A DNA stretch of 64,000 nucleotides, from assembly GCF_019656655.1 (NCBI RefSeq), contig NZ_BPMV01000001.1:3038001-3102000 (forward strand), read 5' to 3'. The notes below the pieces were generated by a model. It worked only from the letters and a program-made list of their open reading frames with translations. It was not told where the DNA came from and searched no databases. Numbering within the stretch: the first letter of the stretch is position 1; each line of letters begins with the position of its first letter. Below are positions 34,905 through 44,984 of this stretch, in pieces. This DNA is from Tsukamurella sp. TY48 (GTDB taxonomy: Bacteria; Actinomycetota; Actinomycetes; Mycobacteriales; Mycobacteriaceae). Made by a program: the position numbers and the translations under genes.

Positions 34905-36812
34905 GTGGCTCAGCCCAGTTTCCGCAACGTCGCCATCGTCGCGCACGTCGACCACGGGAAGACCACTCTCGTCGACGCCATGCTGCGGCAGTCGGGCGCG
35001 TTCGCAGAGCGCGAAGAGCCGACCGAGCGCGTGATGGACTCCGGTGAGCTGGAGAAGGAGAAGGGCATCACCATCCTGGCGAAGAACACGGCCGTGCACC
35101 GTGTGAACGCCGACGGCAGCACCACCGTGATCAACGTGATCGACACCCCGGGCCACGCCGACTTCGGTGGCGAGGTCGAGCGCGGCCTGTCCATGGTCGA
35201 CGGTGTCGTGCTGCTGGTCGACGCCTCCGAGGGCCCGCTGCCGCAGACCCGCTTCGTGCTCCGCAAGGCGCTCGCCGCCTCGCTGCCCGTGATCCTCGTG
35301 GTGAACAAGACCGACCGCCCCGACGCCCGCATCGAGGAGGTCGTCACCGAGGCCCAGGACCTGCTGCTCGACCTCGCCTCCGATCTGTCGGACGAGGCCG
35401 CCGAGGCCGCCGAGCTCGCGCTCGAGCTCCCCGTGGTCTACGCCTCCGGCCGCGAGGGCAAGGCCAGCACCACTGCGCCCGCCAACGGCGAGGTCCCGGA
35501 CGCCGAGAACCTCGACGAGCTCTTCCAGATCCTGCACGACAGCATCCCCGCCCCCAAGGGCAACGCGGACGCCCCGCTGCAGGCCCACGTCACGAACCTC
35601 GACGCCTCGGCCTTCCTCGGCCGCCTCGCGCTGGTCCGCATCCACAACGGCACCCTGCGCAAGGGCCAGACCGTGGCCTGGATGCGTGAGGTCGACGGCG
35701 AGCCCGTGATCACCAACGCGAAGGTCACCGAGTTGCTGGCCACCGAGGGTGTCCACCGCAAGCCCGCCGAGGAGGCCGTGGCCGGCGACATCGTGGCCGT
35801 CGCGGGCTTCCCCGAGATCATGATCGGCGACACCCTCGCCGACGTCGACAACCCCGTCGCCCTGCCGCGCATCACCGTCGACCAGCCCGCCATCTCGGTG
35901 ACCATCGGCACCAACACCTCGCCGCTGGTCGGCAAGGTCTCGGGCCACAAGCTCACCGCTCGCATGGTGAAGTCGCGCCTCGATTCCGAGCTCATCGGCA
36001 ACGTCTCGCTCAAGGTCCTCGACATCGGCAAGCCCGACCAGTGGGAGGTGCAGGGCCGCGGTGAGCTGGCGCTGGCCATCCTGGTCGAGCAGATGCGCCG
36101 CGAGGGCTTCGAGCTGACCGTGGGCAAGCCCCAGGTGGTCACGCAGAAGATCGACGGCAAGGTGCACGAGCCCTACGAGCACCTGACCATCGACGTGCCC
36201 GAGGAGTACCTCGGCTCGGTCACCCAGCTGCTGGCCAACCGCCGCGGCCGCATGGAGACCATGGCCAACCAGGGCACCGGCTGGGTCCGCATGGAGTTCG
36301 TCGTGCCCTCGCGCGGCCTGATCGGTTTCCGCACCGACTTCCTCACCGAGACCCGCGGCACCGGCATCGCCAACGCCGTCTTCCACGAGTACGCGCCGTG
36401 GGCCGGCGAGATCCGCGCCCGCCACACCGGCTCGCTGGTCTCCGACCGCCAGGGCACCGTGACCCCGTTCGCCATGATCCAGCTGGCCGACCGCGGCACC
36501 TTCTTCGTCGAGCCCGGCGCCGACACCTACGAGGGCATGGTCGTGGGCATCAACCCGCGCGCCGAGGACCTCGACATCAACGTCACCAAGGAGAAGAAGC
36601 TGACCAACATGCGTCAGTCCTCCGCCGACGTGATGGAGACCCTCGCCAAGCCCATCAAGCTGGAGCTCGAGGCGGCCATGGAGTTCTGCGCCGGCGACGA
36701 GTGCGTCGAGGTGACTCCCGAGGTTGTCCGGGTGCGTAAGGTGCACCTGAACGGCACCGAGCGCGCTCGTGAGCGCTCGCGCGCCAAGTCGCGCGACCAG
36801 TCCGCGGGCTGA
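34905..36812 (+). CDS. typA: Ribosome-associated GTPase TypA/BipA
   Basis: Translational GTPase of 635 residues that binds the ribosome and helps assembly and translation under stress or cold. G1 is [15 protein letters not shown]3 [11 protein letters not shown] and G4 NKTDRPDA; the EF-G-like domains II, III and V follow, then the BipA-specific C-terminal domain. GTG 34905 follows AGGAGAA. Codon use is extremely biased to GC-ending codons, a sign of high expression. It begins a block syntenic with the mycobacterial Rv1165 region. Confidence 0.97.
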   Translation: MAQPSFRNVAIVAHVDHGKTTLVDAMLRQSGAFAEREEPTERVMDSGELEKEKGITILAKNTAVHRVNADGSTTVINVIDTPGHADFGGEVERGLSMVDGVVLLVDASEGPLPQTRFVLRKALAASLPVILVVNKTDRPDARIEEVVTEAQDLLLDLASDLSDEAAEAAELALELPVVYASGREGKASTTAPANGEVPDAENLDELFQILHDSIPAPKGNADAPLQAHVTNLDASAFLGRLALVRIHNGTLRKGQTVAWMREVDGEPVITNAKVTELLATEGVHRKPAEEAVAGDIVAVAGFPEIMIGDTLADVDNPVALPRITVDQPAISVTIGTNTSPLVGKVSGHKLTARMVKSRLDSELIGNVSLKVLDIGKPDQWEVQGRGELALAILVEQMRREGFELTVGKPQVVTQKIDGKVHEPYEHLTIDVPEEYLGSVTQLLANRRGRMETMANQGTGWVRMEFVVPSRGLIGFRTDFLTETRGTGIANAVFHEYAPWAGEIRARHTGSLVSDRQGTVTPFAMIQLADRGTFFVEPGADTYEGMVVGINPRAEDLDINVTKEKKLTNMRQSSADVMETLAKPIKLELEAAMEFCAGDECVEVTPEVVRVRKVHLNGTERARERSRAKSRDQSAG

Positions 36813-36889
36813 TCCGCCGCCCGACTACGGTGGTGTCGACGCCCCGGCCGTGAGGGTCGGGGCGACGAGCGTGCAGGAGGGAGCCGAAG

Positions 36890-38755
36890 GTGCGGCGACG
36901 GTCCTTGAGGGTGACGGTGACGTCCGCCCTCCTCGCGGCGACGCTCACCGGGTGCGTGGCGGACCCGCCACCCGCGGTCCCCGGCTCGGAGACCTCGGCC
37001 CCGCCGCAGGCGCCCGTGGTCAGCGGAGCCACCGTGCTCGTCGCGATCGACGGCCTCGGCGCGGGCTTCAATCCGCACCTCGCCTCCAACAGCTCGCCCG
37101 CCGCACGGGCACTGGCCGCGATGACGCTGCCCAGCGTCTTCCGCGAGGCCAAGCGGCCCGACGGCCGCGTCGAGCTGGAGCAGAACACCGATCTGGTGCC
37201 CACGATCGAGCAGCCCACGCCCAAGCAGATCGTGTACACCATCCGGCAGGACGCCCAGTGGTCCGACGGTGCGCCGATCGCCGCGGAGGACTTCGTCTAC
37301 CTGTGGGAGTCGATGATCACCGCCCCCGACACGGTCGGGTCGGCGCCGTACCGGCAGATCGAGTCGGTGCAGTCGGGCGCGGGCGGCAAGCGGGTGATCG
37401 TGACCCTCAAGGACGAACTGCCGGGCTGGCGCACCCTGTTCCAGAACCTGCTTCCCAGTCACCTCGTGAAGGGCTCGCCGGGCGGTTTCAACGGCGCCAT
37501 GCGCGACCGGATCCCCGCCTCGGGCGCCGGCTACCTGGTCAAGAAGGTCGACGTCGCGCGCGATGAGGTCACCCTCGAACGCAACGACCGCTACTGGATG
37601 AACCCGTCCCGGGTGGAGCGCGTGGTGCTCCGCAAGGGCGGCAGCGACGCCCAGCTCGCGAACTCCGTGCGCACCGGCGACGTCCAGGTGGTGGCCGTGC
37701 ACGGCGGACCGTCCTTGCTCGCGCAACTGACCTCGATCTACCAGGTCCGGGCCGCGGAACAGCCCGCGCCGCGCACCCTGTCGCTCACATTGAACACCCG
37801 GTCGCCCTTCCTCACCGACGGTGCGGTGCGCCGCGCCCTGCTCGACGCGGTGAACGTGGATCTGCTCACCACGGTGGGGTCCAGCGGCGACACCGTGCGC
37901 CCGGCGCGAGCCCAGGTGCTGGCTCCGTCGGACCCCGGTTACGCGCCCACGATGCCGGTTCCGCCCGCGCCCGCCGACGCCAAGCGGCGGCTGGAGCAGG
38001 TGCTCGCCGGTGCCGGGTACACGCTGCAGAACGCCGCCATCCCGCCCAGCCAGAGCGTGCCGCCGACCCCCGCGCCGGCGCCCGTGACACCCGCCTCGCC
38101 GGTCCCGCCCACCAGCTCCGATCCGTCGGCACTGCCGGTCCCGCCGTCACCGTCGCCGGGCCAGAACGTGCAGCAGTACGTGCGCGACGGGGTGCCCATG
38201 TTCCTGCGGATCGGCGTCCCGCAGGGCAGTCAGGAGGCCTTCGCCGTCGCCAGCAACCTGACCGATCAGCTGCGCGCCATGGGCGTCTTCGCCTCGGTCG
38301 TGATCCGCGAACCGCAGGTGCTCGCCGGGACCGCGCTGCTCGACGGGTCGGTCGACGCGGTGGTCGGATGGTCCGGACTGGCTCCCACCCCGGTGGAGCG
38401 GTTGGCGAGCCGGGTGGAGTGCCCGACACCGTCGGCGTCGAGCGGCGTGACGGTGACCGCGACCCCGAGCGCGCGGCCCTCGATCAGCACCGACCCGCAG
38501 GCCACCACCGTGGGCGGCAACCTCGCCGGCCTGTGCGATCCCGAGCTCCAGGGCCTCGCGCTCGACGGGCTGCGGGGCGGCCCCATCGACCTCGGCGCGA
38601 TCGACGCCGCGCTGTGGTCCAAGGCCACCGTGCTGCCGATCCTGCAGGACATGACCCTGTCGGCGGTCAGCCCCACCGTGCAGGGCGTCACGCTCGACGG
38701 TCCGCCCGTGGACGGCGTTTTCACCGGGGTCGAGCGCTGGGAGCGCACCAAGTGA
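36890..38755 (+). CDS. lpqW: LpqW-like lipoprotein (family 5 substrate-binding fold)
   Basis: 621 residues. Lipoprotein signal peptide with lipobox LTGC. The fold is that of peptide-binding proteins (SBP_bac_5), visible in IRQDAQWSDGAPIAAEDFVYLWE. In mycobacteria LpqW is not a transporter subunit but steers phosphatidylinositol-mannoside flow toward lipomannan/lipoarabinomannan. Two low-complexity stretches interrupt the fold: a Pro/Ser-rich one at about 383-427 and a Ser/Thr-rich one at about 510-540. GTG 36890 follows AGGAGGG. The stop overlaps mshB by GTGA. Confidence 0.88.
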   Translation: MRRRSLRVTVTSALLAATLTGCVADPPPAVPGSETSAPPQAPVVSGATVLVAIDGLGAGFNPHLASNSSPAARALAAMTLPSVFREAKRPDGRVELEQNTDLVPTIEQPTPKQIVYTIRQDAQWSDGAPIAAEDFVYLWESMITAPDTVGSAPYRQIESVQSGAGGKRVIVTLKDELPGWRTLFQNLLPSHLVKGSPGGFNGAMRDRIPASGAGYLVKKVDVARDEVTLERNDRYWMNPSRVERVVLRKGGSDAQLANSVRTGDVQVVAVHGGPSLLAQLTSIYQVRAAEQPAPRTLSLTLNTRSPFLTDGAVRRALLDAVNVDLLTTVGSSGDTVRPARAQVLAPSDPGYAPTMPVPPAPADAKRRLEQVLAGAGYTLQNAAIPPSQSVPPTPAPAPVTPASPVPPTSSDPSALPVPPSPSPGQNVQQYVRDGVPMFLRIGVPQGSQEAFAVASNLTDQLRAMGVFASVVIREPQVLAGTALLDGSVDAVVGWSGLAPTPVERLASRVECPTPSASSGVTVTATPSARPSISTDPQATTVGGNLAGLCDPELQGLALDGLRGGPIDLGAIDAALWSKATVLPILQDMTLSAVSPTVQGVTLDGPPVDGVFTGVERWERTK

Positions 38756-39639
38756 CCAGGCGCCTGCTCCTGGTGCACGCGCATCCCGACGACGAGACGA
38801 TCACCACCGGCGGCACCATCGCCCGCTATCTGGCCGAGGGCGCCGAGGTCACCGTGGTGACCTGCACGCTCGGTGAGGAGGGCGAGGTGATGGACCCGCC
38901 CTACGCGCAGCTGGTCGCCGATCAGGCGGATCAGTTGGGCGGCTACCGGATCGGTGAGATCACCGCCGCCCTCGCCGCCCTCAGTGCCCCCGGCGGGCCC
39001 GTGCTGCGGCCGCGGTTCCTGGGCGGCGCGGGGCGCTGGCGCGACTCCGGGATGGCCGGGACACCCGCGGCCGAGCATCCCCGCGCCTTCGCGACGGCCG
39101 CCGCCGGAAGTGCGCCAGTGGCGGCGCTCGCCGAGATCATCCGCGCGGTGCGCCCGCAGGTGGTGGTGACCTACGACGAGGTGGGCGGCTACGGCCATCC
39201 CGACCACATCGCCGCGCACACCGTGACCACCGCGGCCGTCGCCGCGGCTGCGCAGCCCGGCGGCTCCAGCGAGCCCTGGGAAGTCGCGAAGCTGTACTGG
39301 ACGGTGGCCGCCCGTCGGCAGATCGACGACGGTGTCGCCGCGCTCGCGGGCGCCGACCTCCCGCAGGACTGGCGGATCCCGGACAGCGCGTCCCTGCCCG
39401 CCCACGAGGACGCCGCCGTCACCACCCGCATCGACGTCTCGGCCGTGGCCGAGCGCAAGATCGCCGCGCTGCGCGCGCACGCCACCCAGCTCACCGTCTC
39501 GGACGACGGGACCGCCCTCGCGCTCACCAACCTCATCGCGCAGCCGATCCTCACCGAAGAGGCCTTCATCCTGGTGCACGGAACGGCCGCACCCGGCGCC
39601 GACGGAGTCGAGCGGGACCTGTTCGCGGGGCTGCCGTGA
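38752..39639 (+). CDS. mshB: GlcNAc-Ins deacetylase, mycothiol biosynthesis
   Basis: Zinc-dependent deacetylase (PIG-L/LmbE fold) that removes acetate from GlcNAc-inositol to give GlcN-Ins, the second step of mycothiol synthesis. 295 residues. Zinc ligands are visible as HAHPDDE (H11, D14) and H149 in YGHPDH. GTG 38752 overlaps the lpqW stop and the gene's own stop overlaps the next start, both as GTGA. The gene sits exactly where mshB is found in mycobacteria. Confidence 0.95.
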   Translation: MTRRLLLVHAHPDDETITTGGTIARYLAEGAEVTVVTCTLGEEGEVMDPPYAQLVADQADQLGGYRIGEITAALAALSAPGGPVLRPRFLGGAGRWRDSGMAGTPAAEHPRAFATAAAGSAPVAALAEIIRAVRPQVVVTYDEVGGYGHPDHIAAHTVTTAAVAAAAQPGGSSEPWEVAKLYWTVAARRQIDDGVAALAGADLPQDWRIPDSASLPAHEDAAVTTRIDVSAVAERKIAALRAHATQLTVSDDGTALALTNLIAQPILTEEAFILVHGTAAPGADGVERDLFAGLP

Positions 39640-39989
39640 ACGACGCCCTTGATGTGCTCGCGTACATCGCCGCCGCCATCGGCGGCGCGGTGTGCGCGGT
39701 GGGCGCCACGATGTACCTGTACCTCTACGTGGGCGCCGTGCCCCTGCCGATCTCGGCGATCGGCTTCGGGGCGCTGCTGGCCGGGATCTCCGTCGCCTGC
39801 CGGCGGCTCGGGGGAGAGGCGCGTTTCGCTGCGATCCCGGTGATCGCATTCCTCGTCGTGGTGGTCGTCTTCCTGCTCGGAGGACCCGGGAACAGCATCA
39901 TGTACACCGACTGGCGACTGCCGCTTCTGCTCGTTTGCGGAATCGGAATGCCGGTTGTAGCCGGATACCTGGCATCATCGGATGAGTGA
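39636..39989 (+). CDS. Small four-helix membrane protein (Rv1171-like position)
   Basis: 117 residues with four hydrophobic segments (about 5-28, 33-53, 66-85, 95-115) and short loops. No catalytic motif is visible. It occupies the position of the conserved membrane protein Rv1171 between mshB and fbiC in mycobacteria, with GTGA overlaps to both neighbours. Function unknown; coupling suggests a constant ratio to MshB or FbiC. Confidence 0.8.
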   Translation: MNDALDVLAYIAAAIGGAVCAVGATMYLYLYVGAVPLPISAIGFGALLAGISVACRRLGGEARFAAIPVIAFLVVVVVFLLGGPGNSIMYTDWRLPLLLVCGIGMPVVAGYLASSDE

Positions 39990-42577
39990 CGGACGCTGAC
40001 ACGCCGACTCCCGCGCTTCTGCCGATGCCCTCGGTCCCGAAGCGAACGGCGGAGCCGTACCAACCGACCCCCTCCGCGATGCGCCGTGCCCTGCGCCGCG
40101 CGCGCGACGGAGCCACCCTCAACGTGGACGAGGCGCAGGTCCTGCTCGCCGCCCGCGGCGACGATCTGACCGACCTGTGCCTCTCGGCGGCCCGGGTCCG
40201 CGACGCCGGGCTGCGCGACGCCGGTCTCGTCGACGACGCCGGCGTGGGCCAGGTGACCTACTCCAAGAGCGTCTTCATCCCGCTCACCCGCCTGTGCCGC
40301 GACCGGTGCCATTACTGCACCTTCGTCACGGTCCCGGGCAAACTGGCCGCCGAGGGCCACGGCGCCTTCCTCGAACCCGACGAGGTGCTCGACATCGCGC
40401 GGCGCGGCGCGGAGTTGGGCTGCCAGGAGGCGCTCTTCACGCTCGGCGACCGTCCGGAGGACCGCTGGGAGGCGGCGCGGGTCTGGCTCGACGAGCGCGG
40501 CTACGACTCCACGCTGGACTACGTGCGCGCCATGTCGATCCGCGTGCTGGAGGAGACCGGCCTGCTGCCGCACCTGAACCCCGGCGTCACCAGCTGGGAG
40601 GAGCTCACGCGCCTCAAGCCGGTCTCGGCGTCGATGGGCATGATGCTCGAGACCACCTCGGAGCGGCTGTTCACCGAGAAGGGGCAGGCGCACTACGGAT
40701 CGCCCGACAAGGACCCGGCCGTGCGGCTGCGGGTGCTGCAGGACGCCGGCCGCCTCTCCGTGCCGTACACCACCGGACTGCTGGTGGGGATCGGCGAGAA
40801 CGAGCGTGAACGCGCCGAGTCGATCCTCGCCATCCGCAAGGTGCACAAGGCCTTCGGACACATCCAAGAGGTGATCATCCAGAACTTCCGTGCGAAGCCG
40901 GATACGGCGATGCGGAACGTGGCCGATCTCGGGCTCGACGAGTACCGCGCGACCATCGCCGTCACCCGCCTCGTGCTCGGACCCAAGATGCGCGTGCAGG
41001 CGCCGCCGAACCTCGTCTCCGGCGAGGAGTGCCGCCTGCTGCTGGAGGCGGGTATCGACGACTGGGGCGGCGTTTCGCCCGTCACCCCGGATCACGTGAA
41101 CCCCGAACGGCCCTGGCCGGACCTCGATGCGCTCCGGAACCTCACCGCCGAAGCGGGTTTCGGATTGCAGCAGCGCCTCGCGGTGCACCCGGAGTACGTG
41201 CGCGCGGGCAGCCCGTGGATCGATCCCCGGGTCTCGCCGCACGTCACGGCCCTGTCCGATCCGGCCACCGGCCTCGCGAACCCCGAGGCCTTCCCCGTGG
41301 GCATCCCGTGGCAGGAGCCGGACGAGGAGTGGGCGTCGTCGGGCCGCGTGGACCTCAACACCGCCATCGACACCGACGGCCGGAACACCGAGACCCGCTC
41401 CGATCTGGGATCCGCCTTCGGTGACTGGGAATCCGTGCGCGAACAGGTGCTCTCGCTGTCGGCGCCGGAGAAGGTGGAGTCCGATGTGCTGTCCGCGTTG
41501 CGGGCGGCGGAGAAGAACCCGGGCGGGCTGTCCGACGATCAGTACCGGGCGCTGGCCTACGCCGAGGGCGACGGCCTGGAAGCCCTGGTGGCCCTTGCCG
41601 ATCAGCTGCGCAAGGACACCGTCGGCGAGACCGTGACCTACGTGGTCAACCGGAACATCAACTTCACCAACATCTGCTACACCGGCTGCCGGTTCTGTGC
41701 CTTCGCGCAGCGCAAGGGCGACGCCGATGCCTTCACCCTGTCGATGAAGGAGGTGGCCGACCGCGCCGAGGAGGCGTGGCAGGTGGGCGCCACCGAGGTC
41801 TGCATGCAGGGCGGTATCGACCCCGATCTGCCGGCCACCGGCTACGCCGATCTGGTGCGCGCGGTGAAGCAGCGGGTGCCGGGGATGCACGTGCACGCCT
41901 TCAGTCCGATGGAGATCGTCAACGGCGCGGCGCGCTCCGGCGAGTCGGTGCGGGACTGGCTGATCGGCCTGCGGGAGGCGGGTCTGGACACCATCCCCGG
42001 CACCGCGGCCGAGATCCTCGACGACGAGGTGCGGTGGGTGCTCACCAAGGGCAAGCTGCCCACGTCGGCGTGGATCGACGTGGTGACCACCGCCCACGAG
42101 GTGGGGATCCGCTCCAGCTCGACGATGATGTACGGCCACGTCGACAATCCGGCGCACTGGGTGACGCACCTGAACGTGCTCAAGGGCATCCAGGACCGCA
42201 CCGGCGGCTTCACCGAGTTCGTGCCGCTGCCCTTCGTGCACCAGAGCGCCCCGCTGTACCTCGCGGGCGCCGCCCGTCCCGGGCCCACCAAGCGCGACAA
42301 CCGCGCGGTGCACGCCCTGGCGCGGGTGATGTTGCACGGCCGTATCGAGCACATCCAGACGTCATGGGTGAAACTGGGTACCGCGGGCACCCAGGCCATG
42401 CTGCAGGGCGGCGCGAACGACCTGGGCGGCACGCTCATGGAGGAGACGATCTCCCGGATGGCGGGTTCGTCGCACGGATCGGAGAAGACGGTGGCTGAAT
42501 TGCACGCGATCGCCAACGGCATCGGGCGCCCGGCGCGCGAGCGCACCACGACGCACGCCCAGCGGGGTGCCGCGTGA
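39986..42577 (+). CDS. fbiC: 7,8-didemethyl-8-hydroxy-5-deazariboflavin (FO) synthase
   Basis: Bifunctional radical-SAM enzyme of 863 residues that makes the deazaflavin core of coenzyme F420 from tyrosine and a pyrimidine intermediate. The CofG half has the cluster motif C104-x3-C108-x2-C111 (CRDRCHYC), and the CofH half has C564-x3-C568-x2-C571 (CYTGCRFC). This fused form is typical of actinobacteria. GTG 39986 overlaps the preceding stop. F420 is used by many nitroreductase-like enzymes in this order. Confidence 0.97.
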   Translation: MTDADTPTPALLPMPSVPKRTAEPYQPTPSAMRRALRRARDGATLNVDEAQVLLAARGDDLTDLCLSAARVRDAGLRDAGLVDDAGVGQVTYSKSVFIPLTRLCRDRCHYCTFVTVPGKLAAEGHGAFLEPDEVLDIARRGAELGCQEALFTLGDRPEDRWEAARVWLDERGYDSTLDYVRAMSIRVLEETGLLPHLNPGVTSWEELTRLKPVSASMGMMLETTSERLFTEKGQAHYGSPDKDPAVRLRVLQDAGRLSVPYTTGLLVGIGENERERAESILAIRKVHKAFGHIQEVIIQNFRAKPDTAMRNVADLGLDEYRATIAVTRLVLGPKMRVQAPPNLVSGEECRLLLEAGIDDWGGVSPVTPDHVNPERPWPDLDALRNLTAEAGFGLQQRLAVHPEYVRAGSPWIDPRVSPHVTALSDPATGLANPEAFPVGIPWQEPDEEWASSGRVDLNTAIDTDGRNTETRSDLGSAFGDWESVREQVLSLSAPEKVESDVLSALRAAEKNPGGLSDDQYRALAYAEGDGLEALVALADQLRKDTVGETVTYVVNRNINFTNICYTGCRFCAFAQRKGDADAFTLSMKEVADRAEEAWQVGATEVCMQGGIDPDLPATGYADLVRAVKQRVPGMHVHAFSPMEIVNGAARSGESVRDWLIGLREAGLDTIPGTAAEILDDEVRWVLTKGKLPTSAWIDVVTTAHEVGIRSSSTMMYGHVDNPAHWVTHLNVLKGIQDRTGGFTEFVPLPFVHQSAPLYLAGAARPGPTKRDNRAVHALARVMLHGRIEHIQTSWVKLGTAGTQAMLQGGANDLGGTLMEETISRMAGSSHGSEKTVAELHAIANGIGRPARERTTTHAQRGAA

Positions 42578-43326
42578 ACGCGCTGGAGCCGCAGGGCGGC
42601 GCGGTGACCGGTGATGTCACCGATCTGGAGTTGGCGCGCACGGTCGGCGTCTTCGTCACCGTGACCCGTCCCGCGGTGGTGAGCGCGCGTTTCGTCTCCA
42701 CGCTGGCGGGGCTCACCCCGATCCCGGTTGTCAACGGCTACCTGCGCCGCGACTCCGACGGGCGTTCGCGCTGGTGGGTGATCCCGGTCGGCGCCGTGAC
42801 CACGGTCGCCGTGGCATGGCCGAACGCGCTGGGATTCGTGGCCCGCGTGCTGCCGCTGCAGCCGTACCTGGGGTTCGCCAACCAGACCATCGTGGTGGTC
42901 GGCGTGGCGGGCGAGCACGGCATCACCGAGATGTCGGAGCAGATCGACCTGGTGGCCCGTGTGCTCGCCCGACGGCAGATCGACGCCCGCTCGCTGCTCG
43001 GCGAGAATCCCGGGTGGAACGAGCTGGTGCCCGTCCGCGAGACCACAGATCGGCTCCGCGGCGGCATCGGCTCCGCGATCGGTGCCGTGCGCGAGGTGGT
43101 GCACACCGTGAAGTCGGCGCGCTCGGCGCTCGACGCGCGGCCGCGTCCCGCCTCCACCTTCGACAAACTCAGCAAGCTGCCCGTGGTCGGCGCGTTCGCC
43201 GGCTACGTGGGCGAGTTCGCGACGCTGCGCACCGTCGAATCCCGCGCCTCGGACGGTGCGAAGATCCTCGGCCTGGAGGCCGTGCTCTCCGGCTCCTCCA
43301 CTGCGGTGGAGCCGGAGAAGGACTGA
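42574..43326 (+). CDS. Hypothetical protein, 250 aa, coupled to fbiC
   Basis: 250 residues. The central part (about 65-115) has weakly hydrophobic stretches ([28 protein letters not shown]) that may touch the membrane. The remainder is charged, with a helix of [21 protein letters not shown]. No known motif. GTG 42574 overlaps the fbiC stop by GTGA, closing a chain of five overlapping genes. It is convergent with nupC (1 bp gap). Confidence 0.75.
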   Translation: MNALEPQGGAVTGDVTDLELARTVGVFVTVTRPAVVSARFVSTLAGLTPIPVVNGYLRRDSDGRSRWWVIPVGAVTTVAVAWPNALGFVARVLPLQPYLGFANQTIVVVGVAGEHGITEMSEQIDLVARVLARRQIDARSLLGENPGWNELVPVRETTDRLRGGIGSAIGAVREVVHTVKSARSALDARPRPASTFDKLSKLPVVGAFAGYVGEFATLRTVESRASDGAKILGLEAVLSGSSTAVEPEKD

Positions 43327-43327
43327 C

Positions 43328-44548
43328 TCAGGAGATCAGGCCGACGACGGTGGCGCTGAGGAACGAGACCAGCGTGGCACCGTAGAGCAGCTTGAGGCCG
43401 AACTTGGCGATCTGGTCGCCCTGATCGGGTGCCAGCGACTTGGCGGCGCCGGCGATGATGCCGATCGAGCTGAAGTTGGCGAAGGAGACCAGGAAGGTCT
43501 GCACGATCGCGGTCGCGCGTTCGCTCAGCACCACCGCGCCCTCGCCGGACGGGTTCTGCGGTGTGAACGACATCATCGCCACGAACTCGTTGCTCACCAG
43601 CTTGGTGGCCATGATCTGGCCCGCCTGCACGCACTCGCCCCACGGGACGCCGGTGAGCCACGCCAAGGGCGCGAAGACGTGTCCCAGCACCTCCTGGAAG
43701 GTGGTGCCGCCGAAGACCCAGGCGAACAGGCCGTTGACGAGGGCGAGCAGGGCGACGAAGCCGATCAGCATGGCCGCCACCGTGAGCGCGACCTTGGCGC
43801 CGTCCATGATGTACTCGCCGAGCATCTCGAAGAAGGACTGCTTCTTCTGCTCCGGTGCGGCGAAGACATCGTCCTCGGGCGCCACCTCGTAGGGGTTGAG
43901 CAGCGAGACCACGATGAAGGCGCCGAACAGGTTGAGCACGATGGCGGCCACCACGTACCGCGGTTCGATCATCGTCATGTAGGCACCGACGATCGACATC
44001 GACACCGTCGACATCGCCGACGCGGACAGCGTGTACAGGCGGTTCGGCGGGAGAGTCGGCAGGATCTTCTTGATCGCGATGAAGTTCTCCGACTGGCCGA
44101 TGATGGCCGAGCTCACCGAGTTGAAGGACTCCAACTTCGGCATGCCCGTGATCTTCGACAGCGCGAGGCCGAGGTACTTGATGATCAGCGGCAGCAGCTT
44201 GGTGAACTGCAGGATGCCGATGAGTGAGGAGACCACGATGATCGGCAACAGCACGTTCATGAAGAACGGCACGCCGAACTCGTCCGTCTTGTAGTCGACG
44301 AGGCCGCCGAAGACGAACGTGGTGCCCTCGCGGGCGAACGCGAGCAGATTCTTGAAGCCGCGTGCGAGCCAGTCGATCACGGTCTGACCGACCGGAGTCT
44401 TGAGCATGACCAGGCCCAGGACGAATTGGATCGCGATCATCCCGAGGATGTACGGCGCCTTCTTCTTGAGCATGGCGACGTTTCGCGTAGGCAGGTACGC
44501 GAGCAGGAGGAACACGATGAGACCGAACACACCGACGATTACGTGCAC
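43328..44548 (-). CDS. nupC: Concentrative nucleoside transporter (NupC family)
   Basis: 406 residues with the CNT topology: an N-terminal three-helix part, then the core with GQSENFIAIKK and the C-terminal SNEFVAMMSF and FSSIGIIAG segments. These supply nucleoside- and cation-binding residues. It imports nucleosides with H+ or Na+. The GTG at 44548 lacks a clear ribosome-binding site, so the start is less certain than the rest. Divergent from fdxC. Confidence 0.92.
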   Translation of the reverse strand: MHVIVGVFGLIVFLLLAYLPTRNVAMLKKKAPYILGMIAIQFVLGLVMLKTPVGQTVIDWLARGFKNLLAFAREGTTFVFGGLVDYKTDEFGVPFFMNVLLPIIVVSSLIGILQFTKLLPLIIKYLGLALSKITGMPKLESFNSVSSAIIGQSENFIAIKKILPTLPPNRLYTLSASAMSTVSMSIVGAYMTMIEPRYVVAAIVLNLFGAFIVVSLLNPYEVAPEDDVFAAPEQKKQSFFEMLGEYIMDGAKVALTVAAMLIGFVALLALVNGLFAWVFGGTTFQEVLGHVFAPLAWLTGVPWGECVQAGQIMATKLVSNEFVAMMSFTPQNPSGEGAVVLSERATAIVQTFLVSFANFSSIGIIAGAAKSLAPDQGDQIAKFGLKLLYGATLVSFLSATVVGLIS

Positions 44549-44656
44549 CGGTGAATGAAATCACACGTCGGCAGGTTAGGCGACACTTCTTTGTGACTTG
44601 TTCCAGCGGCCAGGAATACTGTCGGTAGGTCTCGACGTGTCCGAAGGAGTGATCAG

Positions 44657-44983
44657 GTGACGTACACCATCGCAGAGCCCTGTGTGGATGTGCTCGACAA
44701 GGCGTGCATCGAGGAGTGCCCGGTCGACTGTATCTATGAGGGCAACCGGATGCTGTACATCCAGCCGGACGAGTGCGTCGACTGCGGTGCGTGCGAGCCG
44801 GTGTGCCCCGTCGAGGCGATCTTCTACGAGGACGACGTCCCCGACGAGTGGTCCGAGTACGTGACCGCCAACATCGATTTCTTCAACGAGGTCGGCTCGC
44901 CCGGCGGCGCCGCCAAGACCGGCAAGATCGATTACGATCACCCGTTCATCAAGGCCCTGCCGCCGATGAACACCGAGCACTAG
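44657..44983 (+). CDS. fdxC: Seven-iron ferredoxin FdxC/FdxA type
   Basis: 108-residue electron carrier with one [3Fe-4S] and one [4Fe-4S] cluster. Eight cysteines: C9, C17, C21, C25, C40, C43, C46, C50, in the order characteristic of Azotobacter-type 7Fe ferredoxins, and a C-terminal extension. GTG 44657 follows GAAGGAG. A TACTGT -10 is visible at 44617-44622. The fdxC-dapC order is as in mycobacteria. The DUF692 enzyme two genes downstream needs electrons, so FdxC is a possible but unproven partner. Confidence 0.95.
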   Translation: MTYTIAEPCVDVLDKACIEECPVDCIYEGNRMLYIQPDECVDCGACEPVCPVEAIFYEDDVPDEWSEYVTANIDFFNEVGSPGGAAKTGKIDYDHPFIKALPPMNTEH

Positions 44984-44984
44984 C

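Noticed and set aside
34731-36746. Long open frame antisense to typA
   Set aside because: It follows the frame shadow of a highly GC3-biased gene, is His/Gly/Val/Asp/Leu-rich with no recognisable motif, and typA is certain.
39725-42352. Long antisense frame across fbiC (similar ones lie opposite mmsA, glgP and fadD6)
   Set aside because: Composition reflects reverse-complemented coding sequence; both radical-SAM motifs on the other strand establish fbiC.
44571-44589. Possible iron box between nupC and fdxC (AGGTTAGGC half-site)
   Set aside because: Only about 12 of 19 positions match the consensus and one half-site is degenerate; far weaker than the 34726-34744 site.
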